Of a stretch of 64,000 nucleotides of DNA, positions 1-9,432 are shown one piece after another. The notes under the pieces were generated by a model that had not been told where the DNA came from, did no database searches, and worked only from the letters and a program-made list of their open reading frames with translations. The stretch is from positions 1,302,001 to 1,366,000 of the forward strand of contig NZ_CP041165.1 in the NCBI RefSeq assembly GCF_014905095.1, given 5' to 3'. A program made the position numbers and the translations under genes. Source of the DNA: Sulfurimonas marina. Lineage in GTDB: Bacteria > Campylobacterota > Campylobacteria > Campylobacterales > Sulfurimonadaceae. Numbering within the stretch: the stretch's first letter is position 1; the number at the start of each line of letters is the position of its first letter.

Positions 1-162
1 CTCATTCGATAGTTCTAATGTTCTATCATAACCATTTGAAAGTTCTTCAATCCTTTCTTGATAAATATCTAAGCCTATAACTTCATATTTACTTGAAAAA
101 GCATGCGCCAAAGGTAAACCAACATAACCTAAACCAACTAAACATATTTTTTTATTTAACAT
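1..162 (-). CDS. UDP-sugar 6-dehydrogenase, N-terminal part (WbpO/TviB type)
   Basis: Only the first 54 codons are inside the window; the rest lies to the left. The translation starts MLNKKICLVGLGYVGLPLAH, a Rossmann dinucleotide-binding motif of the UDP-glucose/GDP-mannose dehydrogenase family, followed by GLDI and GYDRTLEL. The latter resembles the WbpO/TviB subgroup, which oxidises UDP-GlcNAc or UDP-GalNAc to the uronic acid. The start codon is the ATG at 160-162. It lies 26 bp downstream of glmS on the same strand, so uronic acid supply for the surface polysaccharide is a reasonable inference. The exact substrate cannot be decided from this fragment. Confidence 0.8.
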   Translation of the reverse strand, partial: MLNKKICLVGLGYVGLPLAHAFSSKYEVIGLDIYQERIEELSNGYDRTLELSNE

Positions 163-188
163 CTTTATCTAAAACCTCTTTTTTTAAT

Positions 189-2000
189 TTATTCAACCGT
201 GACAGACTTTGCCAAGTTTCTTGGCATATCTACATCATTTTCCAGTTTTATTGCTATCTCCATAGCAAGTAACTGTGTAGCTGTCATCATTTCATAGAAC
301 TCTAACATGTAATGATTACACTTTGGTAGCACTATAAAATCATCTGCTTTATCGTACATGTATGAGCTAACGCAACATATCGTAGAGTCTCTTGCACCCA
401 ACTCTTCCATATTACTCTTTGTTTTCTCAAAGAGTAAATTCTCACTTAAGAGCGCTATGGTAAAAAGTTCCGGGTCTGCTAAAGCTATGGGACCATGTTT
501 CATCTCCCCAGCAGGGTAGCCTTCAGCATGTAGGTAACTAATCTCTTTAAGTTTAAGTGCACCTTCTAGTGCTAACGGGTAGAACACATCTCTTCCTATA
601 AAGAAAAATCCATGCCCATGCAAGTAACGCTTTGCTAGACGTTTTGTTTTTTCATGAATTGCATCTTTAATAACAGTTACATTCGGTACTTCTCTAAGAG
701 TATGAAGCTCATTTTGTAACTCTTTTGTATCTAGACTCTTTTTAAATTGTGCAACATATAAACTTAACATCCATAGTACTGCTACTTGAGTTGCAAATGC
801 CTTTGTACTTGCCACACCTTTTTCTATTCCGGCACGAGTTAATATACTTGCATCACTTAAGCGTACTATGCTGGAATTATCTACATTACAAATACTAAGT
901 GTTTTAAGTCCTGCTTGTTTGGCCATTTTAAGAGCTTCTAATGTATCGGCAGTTTCACCACTTTGCGAGATCGCTAAAAAAAGTGTATCTTTTGTAAGTA
1001 ACGGCTCTTTATAACGAAATTCACTTGCAATCTCAACACTTGACTTTATCTTAGCAAGTCTCTCAAACAAGTAACTAGATGTTAGTGCTGCATGATAACT
1101 TGTTCCACATGCACACAACTTAATTTCACTTATACCGTCAAATAGATTTTCATCTAGTTCATCAAACTCTATTCCTGTATCAAGTACACGCCCACGAAGA
1201 GTATCTGCAAGAACATCTGCTTGTTCATAGATCTCTTTTTCCATAAAAAATCTATATCCCTCTTTTTGAGCAGAGAGCTTATCAGATGGAAGTTTTGCAT
1301 TTTGAAACTTGATCTGTTTTTCTGTGACTGATTCTATATGTACTTCATTTCTCGTTACATAACCAAATTCACCATCTTCAAAAAAGTGAACATCACTACA
1401 TTGTCCTAAAAGTGCAGCATCGGAAGACGCAAAATACTTTTCATCTCCTTTTAGCCCAAGAATTAATGGTGAACCTTTTTTTGCGAAGTAAATCGTCTCA
1501 GGATCAGAGTCAGTGATAAGTAAGATCGCATAAGCACCTTCTATTTCTGATAAAGCACTTTTAAATGCGTCATAATTGTTAGTATGATTTTTTTGATATT
1601 TTTCAAAAAGATGAACAAACACTTCAGTATCTGTTTGACTTACGAATGTAAAGCCATCTTTTTGAAGTACAGTTTTAAGTTCCTGATAATTTTCTATGAT
1701 TCCATTATGAACTATGTACGTATCTGAACCATAATGAGGATGAGCATTTTCTTCTGTAGGTTTTCCATGTGTAGCCCAACGTGTATGCCCTATTCCTACA
1801 CTAAATTCATTTAATGAAAGTTGTGTAGTCTTCTCTTTTAAGTTCTCAAGTTTTCCAACTGCTTTAAATATATGTCGATCTTTATTATTTAGTACTGCTA
1901 TACCGGCAGAATCATATCCACGATATTCTAATTCTGCTAATCCGTTTAACAAGATACCTTTTGTATTTTGACATCCTAAATGTCCAACTATTCCACACAA
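189..2000 (-). CDS. glmS: glutamine-fructose-6-phosphate aminotransferase (isomerizing)
   Basis: GlmS makes glucosamine-6-phosphate from fructose-6-phosphate and glutamine, the first step to UDP-GlcNAc in the cytoplasm. At 603 residues it has the usual length. Cys2 in MCGIVGHLG is the N-terminal nucleophile of the glutaminase domain, with GHTRWATHG and HNGIIENY in that domain. Two SIS domains follow (AISQSGETADT; the HAEGYPAGEMKHGP loop), and the C-terminus MPRNLAKSVTVE is the classical GlmS end. It sits downstream of the capsule export genes after a 215 bp gap, so it probably has its own promoter. UDP-GlcNAc is also the substrate of the PglF-like dehydratase further upstream. Confidence 0.97.
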   Translation of the reverse strand: MCGIVGHLGCQNTKGILLNGLAELEYRGYDSAGIAVLNNKDRHIFKAVGKLENLKEKTTQLSLNEFSVGIGHTRWATHGKPTEENAHPHYGSDTYIVHNGIIENYQELKTVLQKDGFTFVSQTDTEVFVHLFEKYQKNHTNNYDAFKSALSEIEGAYAILLITDSDPETIYFAKKGSPLILGLKGDEKYFASSDAALLGQCSDVHFFEDGEFGYVTRNEVHIESVTEKQIKFQNAKLPSDKLSAQKEGYRFFMEKEIYEQADVLADTLRGRVLDTGIEFDELDENLFDGISEIKLCACGTSYHAALTSSYLFERLAKIKSSVEIASEFRYKEPLLTKDTLFLAISQSGETADTLEALKMAKQAGLKTLSICNVDNSSIVRLSDASILTRAGIEKGVASTKAFATQVAVLWMLSLYVAQFKKSLDTKELQNELHTLREVPNVTVIKDAIHEKTKRLAKRYLHGHGFFFIGRDVFYPLALEGALKLKEISYLHAEGYPAGEMKHGPIALADPELFTIALLSENLLFEKTKSNMEELGARDSTICCVSSYMYDKADDFIVLPKCNHYMLEFYEMMTATQLLAMEIAIKLENDVDMPRNLAKSVTVE

Positions 2001-2215
2001 TTTATTTAACTTCCTAAAATTATCTAATTATTATCTTTTAATGAAACTTTACTACACTTTGGTTACGATTTGGTATCACAAAAAAGTGTTTTTTTAGTGT
2101 TCTTTTCAATTTTATAAATATCTTTATACTTATAACTAAAATTTCTACCTAAATAAAACTTTATAATGATATATCAAAAACTATTACAATCTGCTTATAT
2201 TATTAAAAATTGTTA

Positions 2216-3829
2216 TTAATATCTAAGAACAACTGCCGCACCTACAGCGATTTGGTAGACTATCTGTGTTATGTCTTTGATCACTTGTAAATATTTAGTA
2301 TCTACTTTACCCATTACAAGTATGGCATCACCAGGTTTTACACTGTAACTTTCACCAAATGAACTTGATGGATCATAGCTTACTACCTGACCATTTTTCT
2401 TGATAATAAGAACATTATCAGTATTTGCTCTAAAACTGTACCCACCACATGAATTTATGTATTCTTCAAAGCTCATTCCATCTACATAGCTTTGTGCACC
2501 AGGTAACATAACTTCCCCCTGAACTATAACCATATGGCTTTTTTTCGGAATGTAGATCTCATCTCCATCTTCTAATGTTATAAGAGAGAGATTTGTATCT
2601 TTGTTGATCACTACTTTCCCTTTAAGTTCTACTTGTTTTGCACGCTCAATGAAGTTCATAACAAGTTGTGATTCTTGTGCTCTTATGGTAGCTTCTTCAC
2701 TACTCATAGAACCCGTTGTAAGTGTTTTTGCTTCTAAATCGTTAAGTTGTGCATCGAGTAGTTTTTTTTGCTCTTCGGCTATGCTTTTTCTATAGAGCTG
2801 AAACGAGTCCATATCTGAAAGTATAGAAGGCTTAATCTTTTCAAATACTTCACCAAGAGTTGAACCTTTTGGAACAACAATATTATGAAGACTCAAATGC
2901 TCTCCACTAATTTTAACAGCTATACTTTTTGCATTATGATCTGGTAGAAACTCTACAACTTCGCCGCTATGCACTGTAAAATGTTCATTTCCTTTAATAC
3001 TATGAATACTTACACTTTGTTCATTTTCCTGATTCCATTTAGTTACGGTAAAATTTGTAGCTGTAGGATTTGGAAGTGCAGCTTTTAGAAGTTCACTAAG
3101 CTCAATGCTAGCACCTTTCATTTCAAATCTGTAAGGGCGTTTTACATCACCGTTGATTTCAACATAGTTTTTTACACTCTCTACATTAACAACATCGCCT
3201 GTTTGAAACTGAAACAGGTCTAGCTTCCCATTAAGTAAAAAATTATATAGATCGACACTTTTTACAGTTTTATTGTCACGTAAAACTGTTATATTTCTAT
3301 AACTTCCAAACTCATTTTCTATTCCTCTAGCTTTATCTAAAAACTGTATGATTGAGTCAGATGAAAGTCCTTCGTAAAGTCCCGGTTTATTTACGGCACC
3401 CGTTACAAATACACTTACGGGCTGATAGTTTCCAAGATCGGCATACACATAGACATTTGTTTTAAATACACTTTTGATCTTACTTTGCAATGTACGTGAA
3501 AGCTCTTCGTTTTTCAGACCTACTAACTTGATAGTTCCCACTTTTGGTAAAAAGATGTTTCCTTGTGAATCAACTGGAATACTAGCATTAAAATCAAAAG
3601 CACCCCAAAGTCTGATGTTTACTACATCACCAATATTGATCAGATAGTTTGGATTGTAACGGTGCTGTTTATTTTGAGAAAAAGAACCGTTAAAAAGTCT
3701 GTTACCAAATACTTTCTTACTTTCCTGCATCATACTTACATTACTTTCTGTCTCTTTTGGAGCCACATCTAGCTCTACAGCTGCTAAACTTGTTAAAAGG
3801 ATTAAAATTGTTACTAATATTTTTTTCAT
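2216..3829 (-). CDS. kpsD: polysaccharide export outer-membrane protein (KpsD/Wza family)
   Basis: This is the likely outer-membrane/periplasmic channel of the capsule exporter. It has an N-terminal signal peptide (MKKILVTILILLTSLAAVE), then a polysaccharide export domain starting at NYLINIGDVVNIRLWGAF, and several SLBB-type repeats (VFVTGAVNKPGLYEG, VEINGDVKRPY, VIVQGEVMLPGA). At 537 residues it is close to E. coli KpsD and longer than Wza, with no lipobox cysteine, which favours KpsD. The start lies 3 bp after the KpsE-like gene, and kpsT and kpsM precede it, so this is a kpsMTED-type export operon. A C-terminal hydrophobic stretch (QIVYQIAVGAAVVLRY) may insert in the outer membrane. Confidence 0.88.
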   Translation of the reverse strand: MKKILVTILILLTSLAAVELDVAPKETESNVSMMQESKKVFGNRLFNGSFSQNKQHRYNPNYLINIGDVVNIRLWGAFDFNASIPVDSQGNIFLPKVGTIKLVGLKNEELSRTLQSKIKSVFKTNVYVYADLGNYQPVSVFVTGAVNKPGLYEGLSSDSIIQFLDKARGIENEFGSYRNITVLRDNKTVKSVDLYNFLLNGKLDLFQFQTGDVVNVESVKNYVEINGDVKRPYRFEMKGASIELSELLKAALPNPTATNFTVTKWNQENEQSVSIHSIKGNEHFTVHSGEVVEFLPDHNAKSIAVKISGEHLSLHNIVVPKGSTLGEVFEKIKPSILSDMDSFQLYRKSIAEEQKKLLDAQLNDLEAKTLTTGSMSSEEATIRAQESQLVMNFIERAKQVELKGKVVINKDTNLSLITLEDGDEIYIPKKSHMVIVQGEVMLPGAQSYVDGMSFEEYINSCGGYSFRANTDNVLIIKKNGQVVSYDPSSSFGESYSVKPGDAILVMGKVDTKYLQVIKDITQIVYQIAVGAAVVLRY

Positions 3830-3832
3830 TTT

Positions 3833-5098
3833 CTACTCTTTATGATCTTTAATTATCTGACTTAACATTGAAAATATACCATACATCAACAATGTAATGA
3901 TCAGTATCGTTATAAATGCTTTTGGTTTATTTGGATACGTATAACCGTCTGGAAGGTTAGGTTTACTTACAACACTAAGTGTCTTGTCGTTTTTTGCAAC
4001 ATCTATCTTTGTGGTTTCAAGCTGAATGAGAGCATTTTTATATACCTCAGTGTCAAACTCTAGTTGCATTTTTAATTTCTCATACGCTATAAGCACTTTG
4101 TTTAATGGGTTTTTTTCATTTCCAGTTAAACTTTTTTTAGTTTTTTCGATCGTCTGTTTAATTTGTATGATCTCATTTTTTAGATTCACAAGTTCAAAGT
4201 TATCTTCGTTAAGATAACTCTTTTTTGTAGCATACTCTATCTGTTTCTGTGTTAAACTTGCTTCAAGTTCTGCAATTATCCCGCTTGATGATATCGCTTC
4301 TGTAGTAGGATCTAGTAAAAGATGTTTATTCTGGTAGGCTTCAAGCTCTGCAGTTGAATGTTCCATCTTCTCTTTTGCTTTAGAAAACTCACCCTCTACA
4401 AAGGTTAACTGTTTTTTCGCTTTTTTTCTGTTGAACTCGTTGATCTGGTAGTCTACATTTTGTACTAAAAACTCTAAAATTTCTTGAGCTTTTTTGGGAT
4501 CAACATGAGCGAATGCCACACTTAAGATCCCTGAAACTTCATCATAGTACACAATAAGGTGTTTATTATAAAAATCTAATACCTCTTCTTGTGTTGCATC
4601 GTCTGATAGTCTCTCTACAAAATCTATAGCATCACTTTTATAATGTTCTGTCAAATGAAATTTTTGATCAACAAGTGTATATACATCAAGTGACTTCAAA
4701 TACTCCTCTACAATTTTCGAGTCTTGCAGTTGAGAAGAACTTCCCATTCCAAGAAGTGAAAGTCCCAATGTTGAAGTTGTAGGATTTTGATTCATATCTC
4801 GTACTATAAGTGCTGTTTTTGACTCGTAAAGTTCTGACTTTAAAAAGACTATATAAAAACTACTCAACAAAAATCCCACTAAAAATACTGAGCGTAATTT
4901 AAGCTTCGCATATCTAGCATTTAAAATGCTTTTTGTAATGTAGTCTTGATCGATCTGTTCGTACTCTTTATTAAGTCGCTCTATCATACCTAGTAAACCG
5001 TGACGTCTAATCCGAGCAAAGTTTTTTCGTAGAGTTCTGTGTTCTTCCTCTTTTTTTGTTTTTTCAAACCAAAATAGTTGTATAAGTTTTTTTATCAT
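3833..5098 (-). CDS. kpsE: capsule export inner-membrane protein (KpsE family)
   Basis: A polysaccharide co-polymerase/adaptor-type protein expected to link the KpsMT ABC transporter to the periplasmic channel. It is 421 residues long with a cytoplasmic N-terminus, one membrane segment around residues 70-88 (SVFLVGFLLSSFYIVFL), a long Lys/Glu-rich periplasmic coiled coil (about residues 225-370), and a second membrane segment near the C-terminus (AFITILIITLLMYGIFSM). A conserved Pro-rich stretch (SKPNLPDGYTYPNKPKAF) just before the last segment is typical of the PCP/KpsE family. It sits between kpsT (11 bp gap) and kpsD (3 bp gap). Confidence 0.86.
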   Translation of the reverse strand: MIKKLIQLFWFEKTKKEEEHRTLRKNFARIRRHGLLGMIERLNKEYEQIDQDYITKSILNARYAKLKLRSVFLVGFLLSSFYIVFLKSELYESKTALIVRDMNQNPTTSTLGLSLLGMGSSSQLQDSKIVEEYLKSLDVYTLVDQKFHLTEHYKSDAIDFVERLSDDATQEEVLDFYNKHLIVYYDEVSGILSVAFAHVDPKKAQEILEFLVQNVDYQINEFNRKKAKKQLTFVEGEFSKAKEKMEHSTAELEAYQNKHLLLDPTTEAISSSGIIAELEASLTQKQIEYATKKSYLNEDNFELVNLKNEIIQIKQTIEKTKKSLTGNEKNPLNKVLIAYEKLKMQLEFDTEVYKNALIQLETTKIDVAKNDKTLSVVSKPNLPDGYTYPNKPKAFITILIITLLMYGIFSMLSQIIKDHKE

Positions 5099-5109
5099 TT
5101 AAAATCTCT

Positions 5110-5772
5110 CTATTTATTTATCTTATTGTATGTAGTTATAGCATCATTTATATCATCACAATAGTGAATCTGTCCTTGATGTACAACTATCCCTGCATCG
5201 CAGATCTCTTTAAGTACCGGCATGGAGTGGCTCACCAACAGAACATTACAGTTCTCGATCTTTTTTCTTAATGCTTTTTTTGACTTCTCTTGAAAGTTTT
5301 TATCCCCAACTGAAAGTGTTTCATCTATAATTAGATAATCAAAATCAAAAACTAAACTCAGCCCGAAACTAAGACGCGATTTCATACCGCTAGAATATGT
5401 TTTGATCGGCATATCAAAATAGTCTCCAATCTCAGCAAAATCTTTAACAGACTCCACCGCTTCTTCAATCTCATATTCACTTTTTCCATAAATACGACAT
5501 ACAAACTTCACATTTTGGCGTCCTGTCATAGAACCTTGAAAACCACCTGCAAGCCCCATCGGCCAAGAGAAACTGTTCGTTGAACTTATTACCCCAGAAT
5601 TTGGAAAATCTATACCACCAAGCATTCGAAGCAGTGTTGACTTGCCCGCACCGTTACGCCCTAATATCCCTACATTTTTTCCTGAAGGAATTGTAATAGA
5701 AACATTGTTTAAAATGTACTTTTTTTCATGTTTTGTCTGAAAATATTTTGTAGCGTTGCGAAGTTCTATCAT
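5110..5772 (-). CDS. kpsT: capsule polysaccharide ABC transporter, ATP-binding subunit
   Basis: The cytoplasmic ATPase of the capsule exporter, 220 residues, the normal KpsT size. Walker A GRNGAGKST is at about 38-46, the signature region reads YSSGMKSRLSFG, and Walker B/catalytic Glu is FDYLIIDETLSVGD, whose wording is characteristic of KpsT/Wzt ATPases. The H-loop is VSHSM. It lacks the C-terminal carbohydrate-binding domain of Wzt, as in group 2 capsule systems. Its start overlaps the stop of kpsM by 4 bp (ATGA), so the two subunits are translationally coupled. Confidence 0.95.
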   Translation of the reverse strand: MIELRNATKYFQTKHEKKYILNNVSITIPSGKNVGILGRNGAGKSTLLRMLGGIDFPNSGVISSTNSFSWPMGLAGGFQGSMTGRQNVKFVCRIYGKSEYEIEEAVESVKDFAEIGDYFDMPIKTYSSGMKSRLSFGLSLVFDFDYLIIDETLSVGDKNFQEKSKKALRKKIENCNVLLVSHSMPVLKEICDAGIVVHQGQIHYCDDINDAITTYNKINK

Positions 5773-6548
5773 GAAGAGAGGATCCTTTTCTCACTTCTTA
5801 CATAAAAAAACAGTCCAATAAAAAGCGGTAAAATTGTCCAATACATCATATACTCATAATTAACATAATAGGTATCTAAAGTATTAAAATAGTAACCGTG
5901 AATCATCTCTATAAAATGAACAAGCGGGTTGTAAAGGATAATCTCTCTAAGTAACGGTGGCAGAGAATCTACCGTATACATAAGGGCAGATATAAAAAGC
6001 AACGGTGTCATGATTATATTCATCATTTTTCCAAAGGTTTCATAAAAGTAAGAAAATACGGCAGACATAAGCCCAAGTCCAAAACCAAAAATACAGAGCC
6101 AAATAACTGCCAACATCACCATATTGAAATCTTTGATGGCAATATCGTAGTCAAAATACCATCCTATCGCTAAAAATACAAGTGTAGCAATACTGCTCAC
6201 TAACATCTCTAAAACTACACGAGTTACAATAGTATCAAAAGGTTTTACCTGTCTATAGGCAAAAAGTGCCTGATTTGCTGAAAAAGCTCCTATAGAACTC
6301 TTAACAATGTTTCTCCAGAGAAAAAATGCTAAAAAACCTGTCGCCAAAAACACTGGAAAGTCAATCCCAGGCATCGAGTTTTCAGCAATAGCAGTTTTTA
6401 AACCGGCAAAAATTAGAACCATTAACATTGCATCAAAAATTGCCCAAAAATATCCCATCTTTTTAGTTCCAAAGCGAGTTTGTACCTCTCTTAAAAAAAG
6501 GGCAATAACAACCGACTTGAAAATAGCAAATGATGTTCTCTTTGTCAT
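5769..6548 (-). CDS. kpsM: capsule polysaccharide ABC transporter, permease
   Basis: An ABC-2 type permease of 259 residues with six predicted membrane segments, which moves lipid-linked capsule polysaccharide across the inner membrane with KpsT. The N-terminal motif LFLREVQTRFGTKKMGYFWA is the conserved cytoplasmic gate region of KpsM/Wzm, and NPLVHFIEMIHGYYF near the C-terminus is also typical. The upstream 50 bp gap holds a TATAAT-like element on the minus strand, but no convincing -35 was seen, so read-through from the methyltransferase gene is also possible. Confidence 0.94.
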   Translation of the reverse strand: MTKRTSFAIFKSVVIALFLREVQTRFGTKKMGYFWAIFDAMLMVLIFAGLKTAIAENSMPGIDFPVFLATGFLAFFLWRNIVKSSIGAFSANQALFAYRQVKPFDTIVTRVVLEMLVSSIATLVFLAIGWYFDYDIAIKDFNMVMLAVIWLCIFGFGLGLMSAVFSYFYETFGKMMNIIMTPLLFISALMYTVDSLPPLLREIILYNPLVHFIEMIHGYYFNTLDTYYVNYEYMMYWTILPLFIGLFFYVRSEKRILSS

Positions 6549-6598
6549 AGATACCTTAGTTGTTTAAATTAATAAAGTATTATTATAGTAAAAAAAGC

Positions 6599-7150
6599 TT
6601 AAGACTTTCTAGCCACAAGTGAGGCAACTCTCGTGTTTTCACCACGTAAATTAATGTCATCACGCTCTTCATAATAGATAATATCTAAACCTATAAAGGC
6701 ATGCAGAAGTTCATTTTTTCTCAGTAAAAACTCTGGATTTGAAGGGTTTTTAAAATCTCCGTGAGCTATAATAAAAGTCTCATAAATTAGTACTCCCTCA
6801 GGTTTGAGTGCATCTTTGATCTGTGGATGTAAACGTCTGCTTAGGAAGTTAATATTAACGATTAGATCGTAGTTTTCTAACTCAAGATTGTAAGTATCTA
6901 AATCGGTTTCAATTTTCTTGATCTTTTCATCTTCTTTGATCTGAGAGAGTGCATAGTCACTTATGTCTACCGCATCTACTTCAAATCCTTGCTCGTGCAT
7001 AAAATGAGTGTTACGCCCTATTCCGCAAGCTATATCTAAAGCTTTTCCAACATTCGCCTCTTTCATATACTTTTCTAAAAGAGGTTCTACACTGTGACGC
7101 ATAGGTTTTTCAACATGTCGTTTATTCCATCGCTCTTTATCTTCGATCAT
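6599..7150 (-). CDS. class I SAM-dependent methyltransferase (TehB-like)
   Basis: A 183-residue protein with a Rossmann methyltransferase core: motif I ALDIACGIGRNTHFM, an acidic residue in EVDAVDISDYAL, and LIVNINFLSRRLHPQI plus LKPEGVLIYETF after it. The layout resembles small TehB/UbiG-like methyltransferases acting on small molecules. The substrate is unknown. Its start overlaps the end of the GGDEF-EAL gene by 14 bp, so they share a transcript. Its place directly before kpsM could suggest a polysaccharide role, but nothing in the sequence shows this. Confidence 0.8.
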   Translation of the reverse strand: MIEDKERWNKRHVEKPMRHSVEPLLEKYMKEANVGKALDIACGIGRNTHFMHEQGFEVDAVDISDYALSQIKEDEKIKKIETDLDTYNLELENYDLIVNINFLSRRLHPQIKDALKPEGVLIYETFIIAHGDFKNPSNPEFLLRKNELLHAFIGLDIIYYEERDDINLRGENTRVASLVARKS

Positions 7151-9410
7151 AAAAGTCCTTTATATATCTAATCAACTGATCTTTTTTTAACGGTTTTGAG
7201 AAATGATACCCTTGAAAAATATCACATCCGTGTTCTTTAAGTACTTCCACTTGGGCTGCTGTCTCAGTTCCCTCACATACGATCTTAAACGAGAAGTTTT
7301 TCCCGATAGAGAATATGGTCTTTATCAAGGAGTTCTCAGTATTTTTCAGAACACCATCTACAAACTGTTTATCGATCTTAATTTCAGAGATCGGAAGCTT
7401 ATTTAAGATCGAGAGTGAAGAGTACCCCGTACCAAAGTCATCAAGAGAGATCTCGATCCCGTTTTCTCTTACTTTATTTAAGAGTGGAATTACATAGTTA
7501 AACTCTTCAATAGCCAAACTTTCGGTAATTTCAAGAGTAACATAGGTTTTATCTATCCCTATCTCAGAAATCGCATCTAAAAGTACCTCTAAAAACCCTG
7601 CTTCCATAAACTGTATAACAGATATATTTAACGAGATATGAAACTTATGTCCCGTCTCTTCCCAAATCTCTTTTATATCACGTAAAGATCTATTTATGAC
7701 CCATTCACCGATCTTTAAGATCATTCCGTTATCTTCGGCAACAGATATAAACTTGTCAGGCGGTACAAAGCCCAGCTTTTTGTTTTCCCATCTGATCAGA
7801 GCTTCTACGCCGTATATCTGCATATCTGAAGATATTTGCGGTTGATACATCATGTAAAATTCATCATTATCCAAAGCGTGTCTAAGCTGATGTTCTATAT
7901 CTGAATTTTCCATAGATTTTTGATACATCTCTTGGTTAAAGTACTTGTAGGAGTTACGCACTTTTTTTGCTTCATGCATAGCGATGTCTGCCATACTAAA
8001 AAGCTCATCAAGATTCACGGAATCGTATGGATATTTAGAGATCCCAATGCTCACTCCAAGACGAAATTCTAGTTCATCTACCGTACAAGGAGTTGATATC
8101 AGTTCAATAAGCTCATTATGATCGATCTTAGAAAAACTAAGGACGATAAACTCATCACCGCCGTGACGGATAATGATATCATCACTGTTAAAAAATTTAT
8201 TTAACTTCCGAGAGAGTCCTACAAGTACTTTATCTCCAACATGGTGACCAAAGCGATCATTGATATTTTTAAAATTGTCTATATCTAAAAATATCACTTC
8301 AAACTCTTTGTCTTTTAAACCTTCAATTACAGCAGTATCATTCCCTATATAATCCCTATTGTAGTGACCTGTTAAAGTGTCATGGTTCACTTTATAGATC
8401 AACTCTGCCTCTTTTTCCTTCTCTTTTCTTGCAATAGTTCTAAAGAAAAGAACAAAACTTATAATAATAAAGAAGTAAATAGTAAAAATTGACAATAAGT
8501 TGTCAAATACTACCGTGTTTACAAACGCTTGTTTTTGAGACACTACTACCCAGATCTTGTATTTTTGATTATAAGAGATCGATAAAAATATACTTTTATG
8601 ATTTGGCAGTTTTGTAGATGTATAATAGATCTTGCCATCTTTGATCTCGTCAATGCTTGAGATATGAAACTCTTTTTGTAAATTCTCCATAAGTACAGCA
8701 TAAGTGGTTTTCTTTAGGGGATTTTCATACATTTTCTTATAGTCAGAGTCGTGTTTATTGCTAAAATACATTCTATAATACTGATTATTTTTATCTAAAT
8801 CATGTACTAAAAGTATTGTTCTTTCATCATCTAAAGAGATACCGTTAAAAATATTGTTTTGCTTATTGTTTACAAGACCCGCGATCATAACTCCTAAAAC
8901 ATTTCCCTCATGATCACGTACAGCTTTTCTTACAGGGATAACCCAAGAGTTTAAAGGTGGGAAAAAATATGTACGCCCGACCACCATTCGATCGCTCTTT
9001 AAAGCTTTTTCAAATGTCGTTCTCACTGCATCGTTTGTTAAAATATTTGGTGTCTTTTTTATGTCGATATTTGCACTTGTTACTAAAAGGTTCCCTTTTG
9101 TATCTGTGAGTCCAAAGCCAATAACATATTTGGAATTTTCTAAAGCTTTTTGAAGAAGTTCTCTTGAATTCTCTTTATTTTTTAAGAGTTCAAAAGATAA
9201 AAGTTCTTGAGCCAATGTATCTAACAATACCTCATTTTGACTCAGTGTTGTATCTAAACTGTTATATAAAATTTTATTGTACGAAGATGTAAGAGTTTTA
9301 TTTGTTTCTAAAATTGCGTTATATCTAAGATAAGCGATATATAGAAAGACTATTGAGATAAATGAAAATAGTATAAAGAACAATGACCATATATTTTTAA
9401 TTTTTTTCAT
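7137..9410 (-). CDS. membrane Cache-GGDEF-EAL protein (c-di-GMP turnover)
   Basis: A 757-residue sensor. TM1 is at residues 10-28, followed by a periplasmic Cache-like domain (about 30-295) and TM2 around 304-323. The GGDEF domain keeps the intact motif RHGGDEF (GGDEF at 417-421), so cyclase activity is possible. The EAL domain keeps GVEALIRW (EAL at 536-538) and DDFGTGYSSL, so phosphodiesterase activity is also possible. Which activity dominates cannot be told. The Cache domain suggests regulation by an extracellular small molecule. It overlaps the downstream methyltransferase and follows the polyamine gene nspC by 22 bp. Confidence 0.92.
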   Translation of the reverse strand: MKKIKNIWSLFFILFSFISIVFLYIAYLRYNAILETNKTLTSSYNKILYNSLDTTLSQNEVLLDTLAQELLSFELLKNKENSRELLQKALENSKYVIGFGLTDTKGNLLVTSANIDIKKTPNILTNDAVRTTFEKALKSDRMVVGRTYFFPPLNSWVIPVRKAVRDHEGNVLGVMIAGLVNNKQNNIFNGISLDDERTILLVHDLDKNNQYYRMYFSNKHDSDYKKMYENPLKKTTYAVLMENLQKEFHISSIDEIKDGKIYYTSTKLPNHKSIFLSISYNQKYKIWVVVSQKQAFVNTVVFDNLLSIFTIYFFIIISFVLFFRTIARKEKEKEAELIYKVNHDTLTGHYNRDYIGNDTAVIEGLKDKEFEVIFLDIDNFKNINDRFGHHVGDKVLVGLSRKLNKFFNSDDIIIRHGGDEFIVLSFSKIDHNELIELISTPCTVDELEFRLGVSIGISKYPYDSVNLDELFSMADIAMHEAKKVRNSYKYFNQEMYQKSMENSDIEHQLRHALDNDEFYMMYQPQISSDMQIYGVEALIRWENKKLGFVPPDKFISVAEDNGMILKIGEWVINRSLRDIKEIWEETGHKFHISLNISVIQFMEAGFLEVLLDAISEIGIDKTYVTLEITESLAIEEFNYVIPLLNKVRENGIEISLDDFGTGYSSLSILNKLPISEIKIDKQFVDGVLKNTENSLIKTIFSIGKNFSFKIVCEGTETAAQVEVLKEHGCDIFQGYHFSKPLKKDQLIRYIKDFYDRR

Positions 9411-9432
9411 AATATCTTACTTTGTCACTATT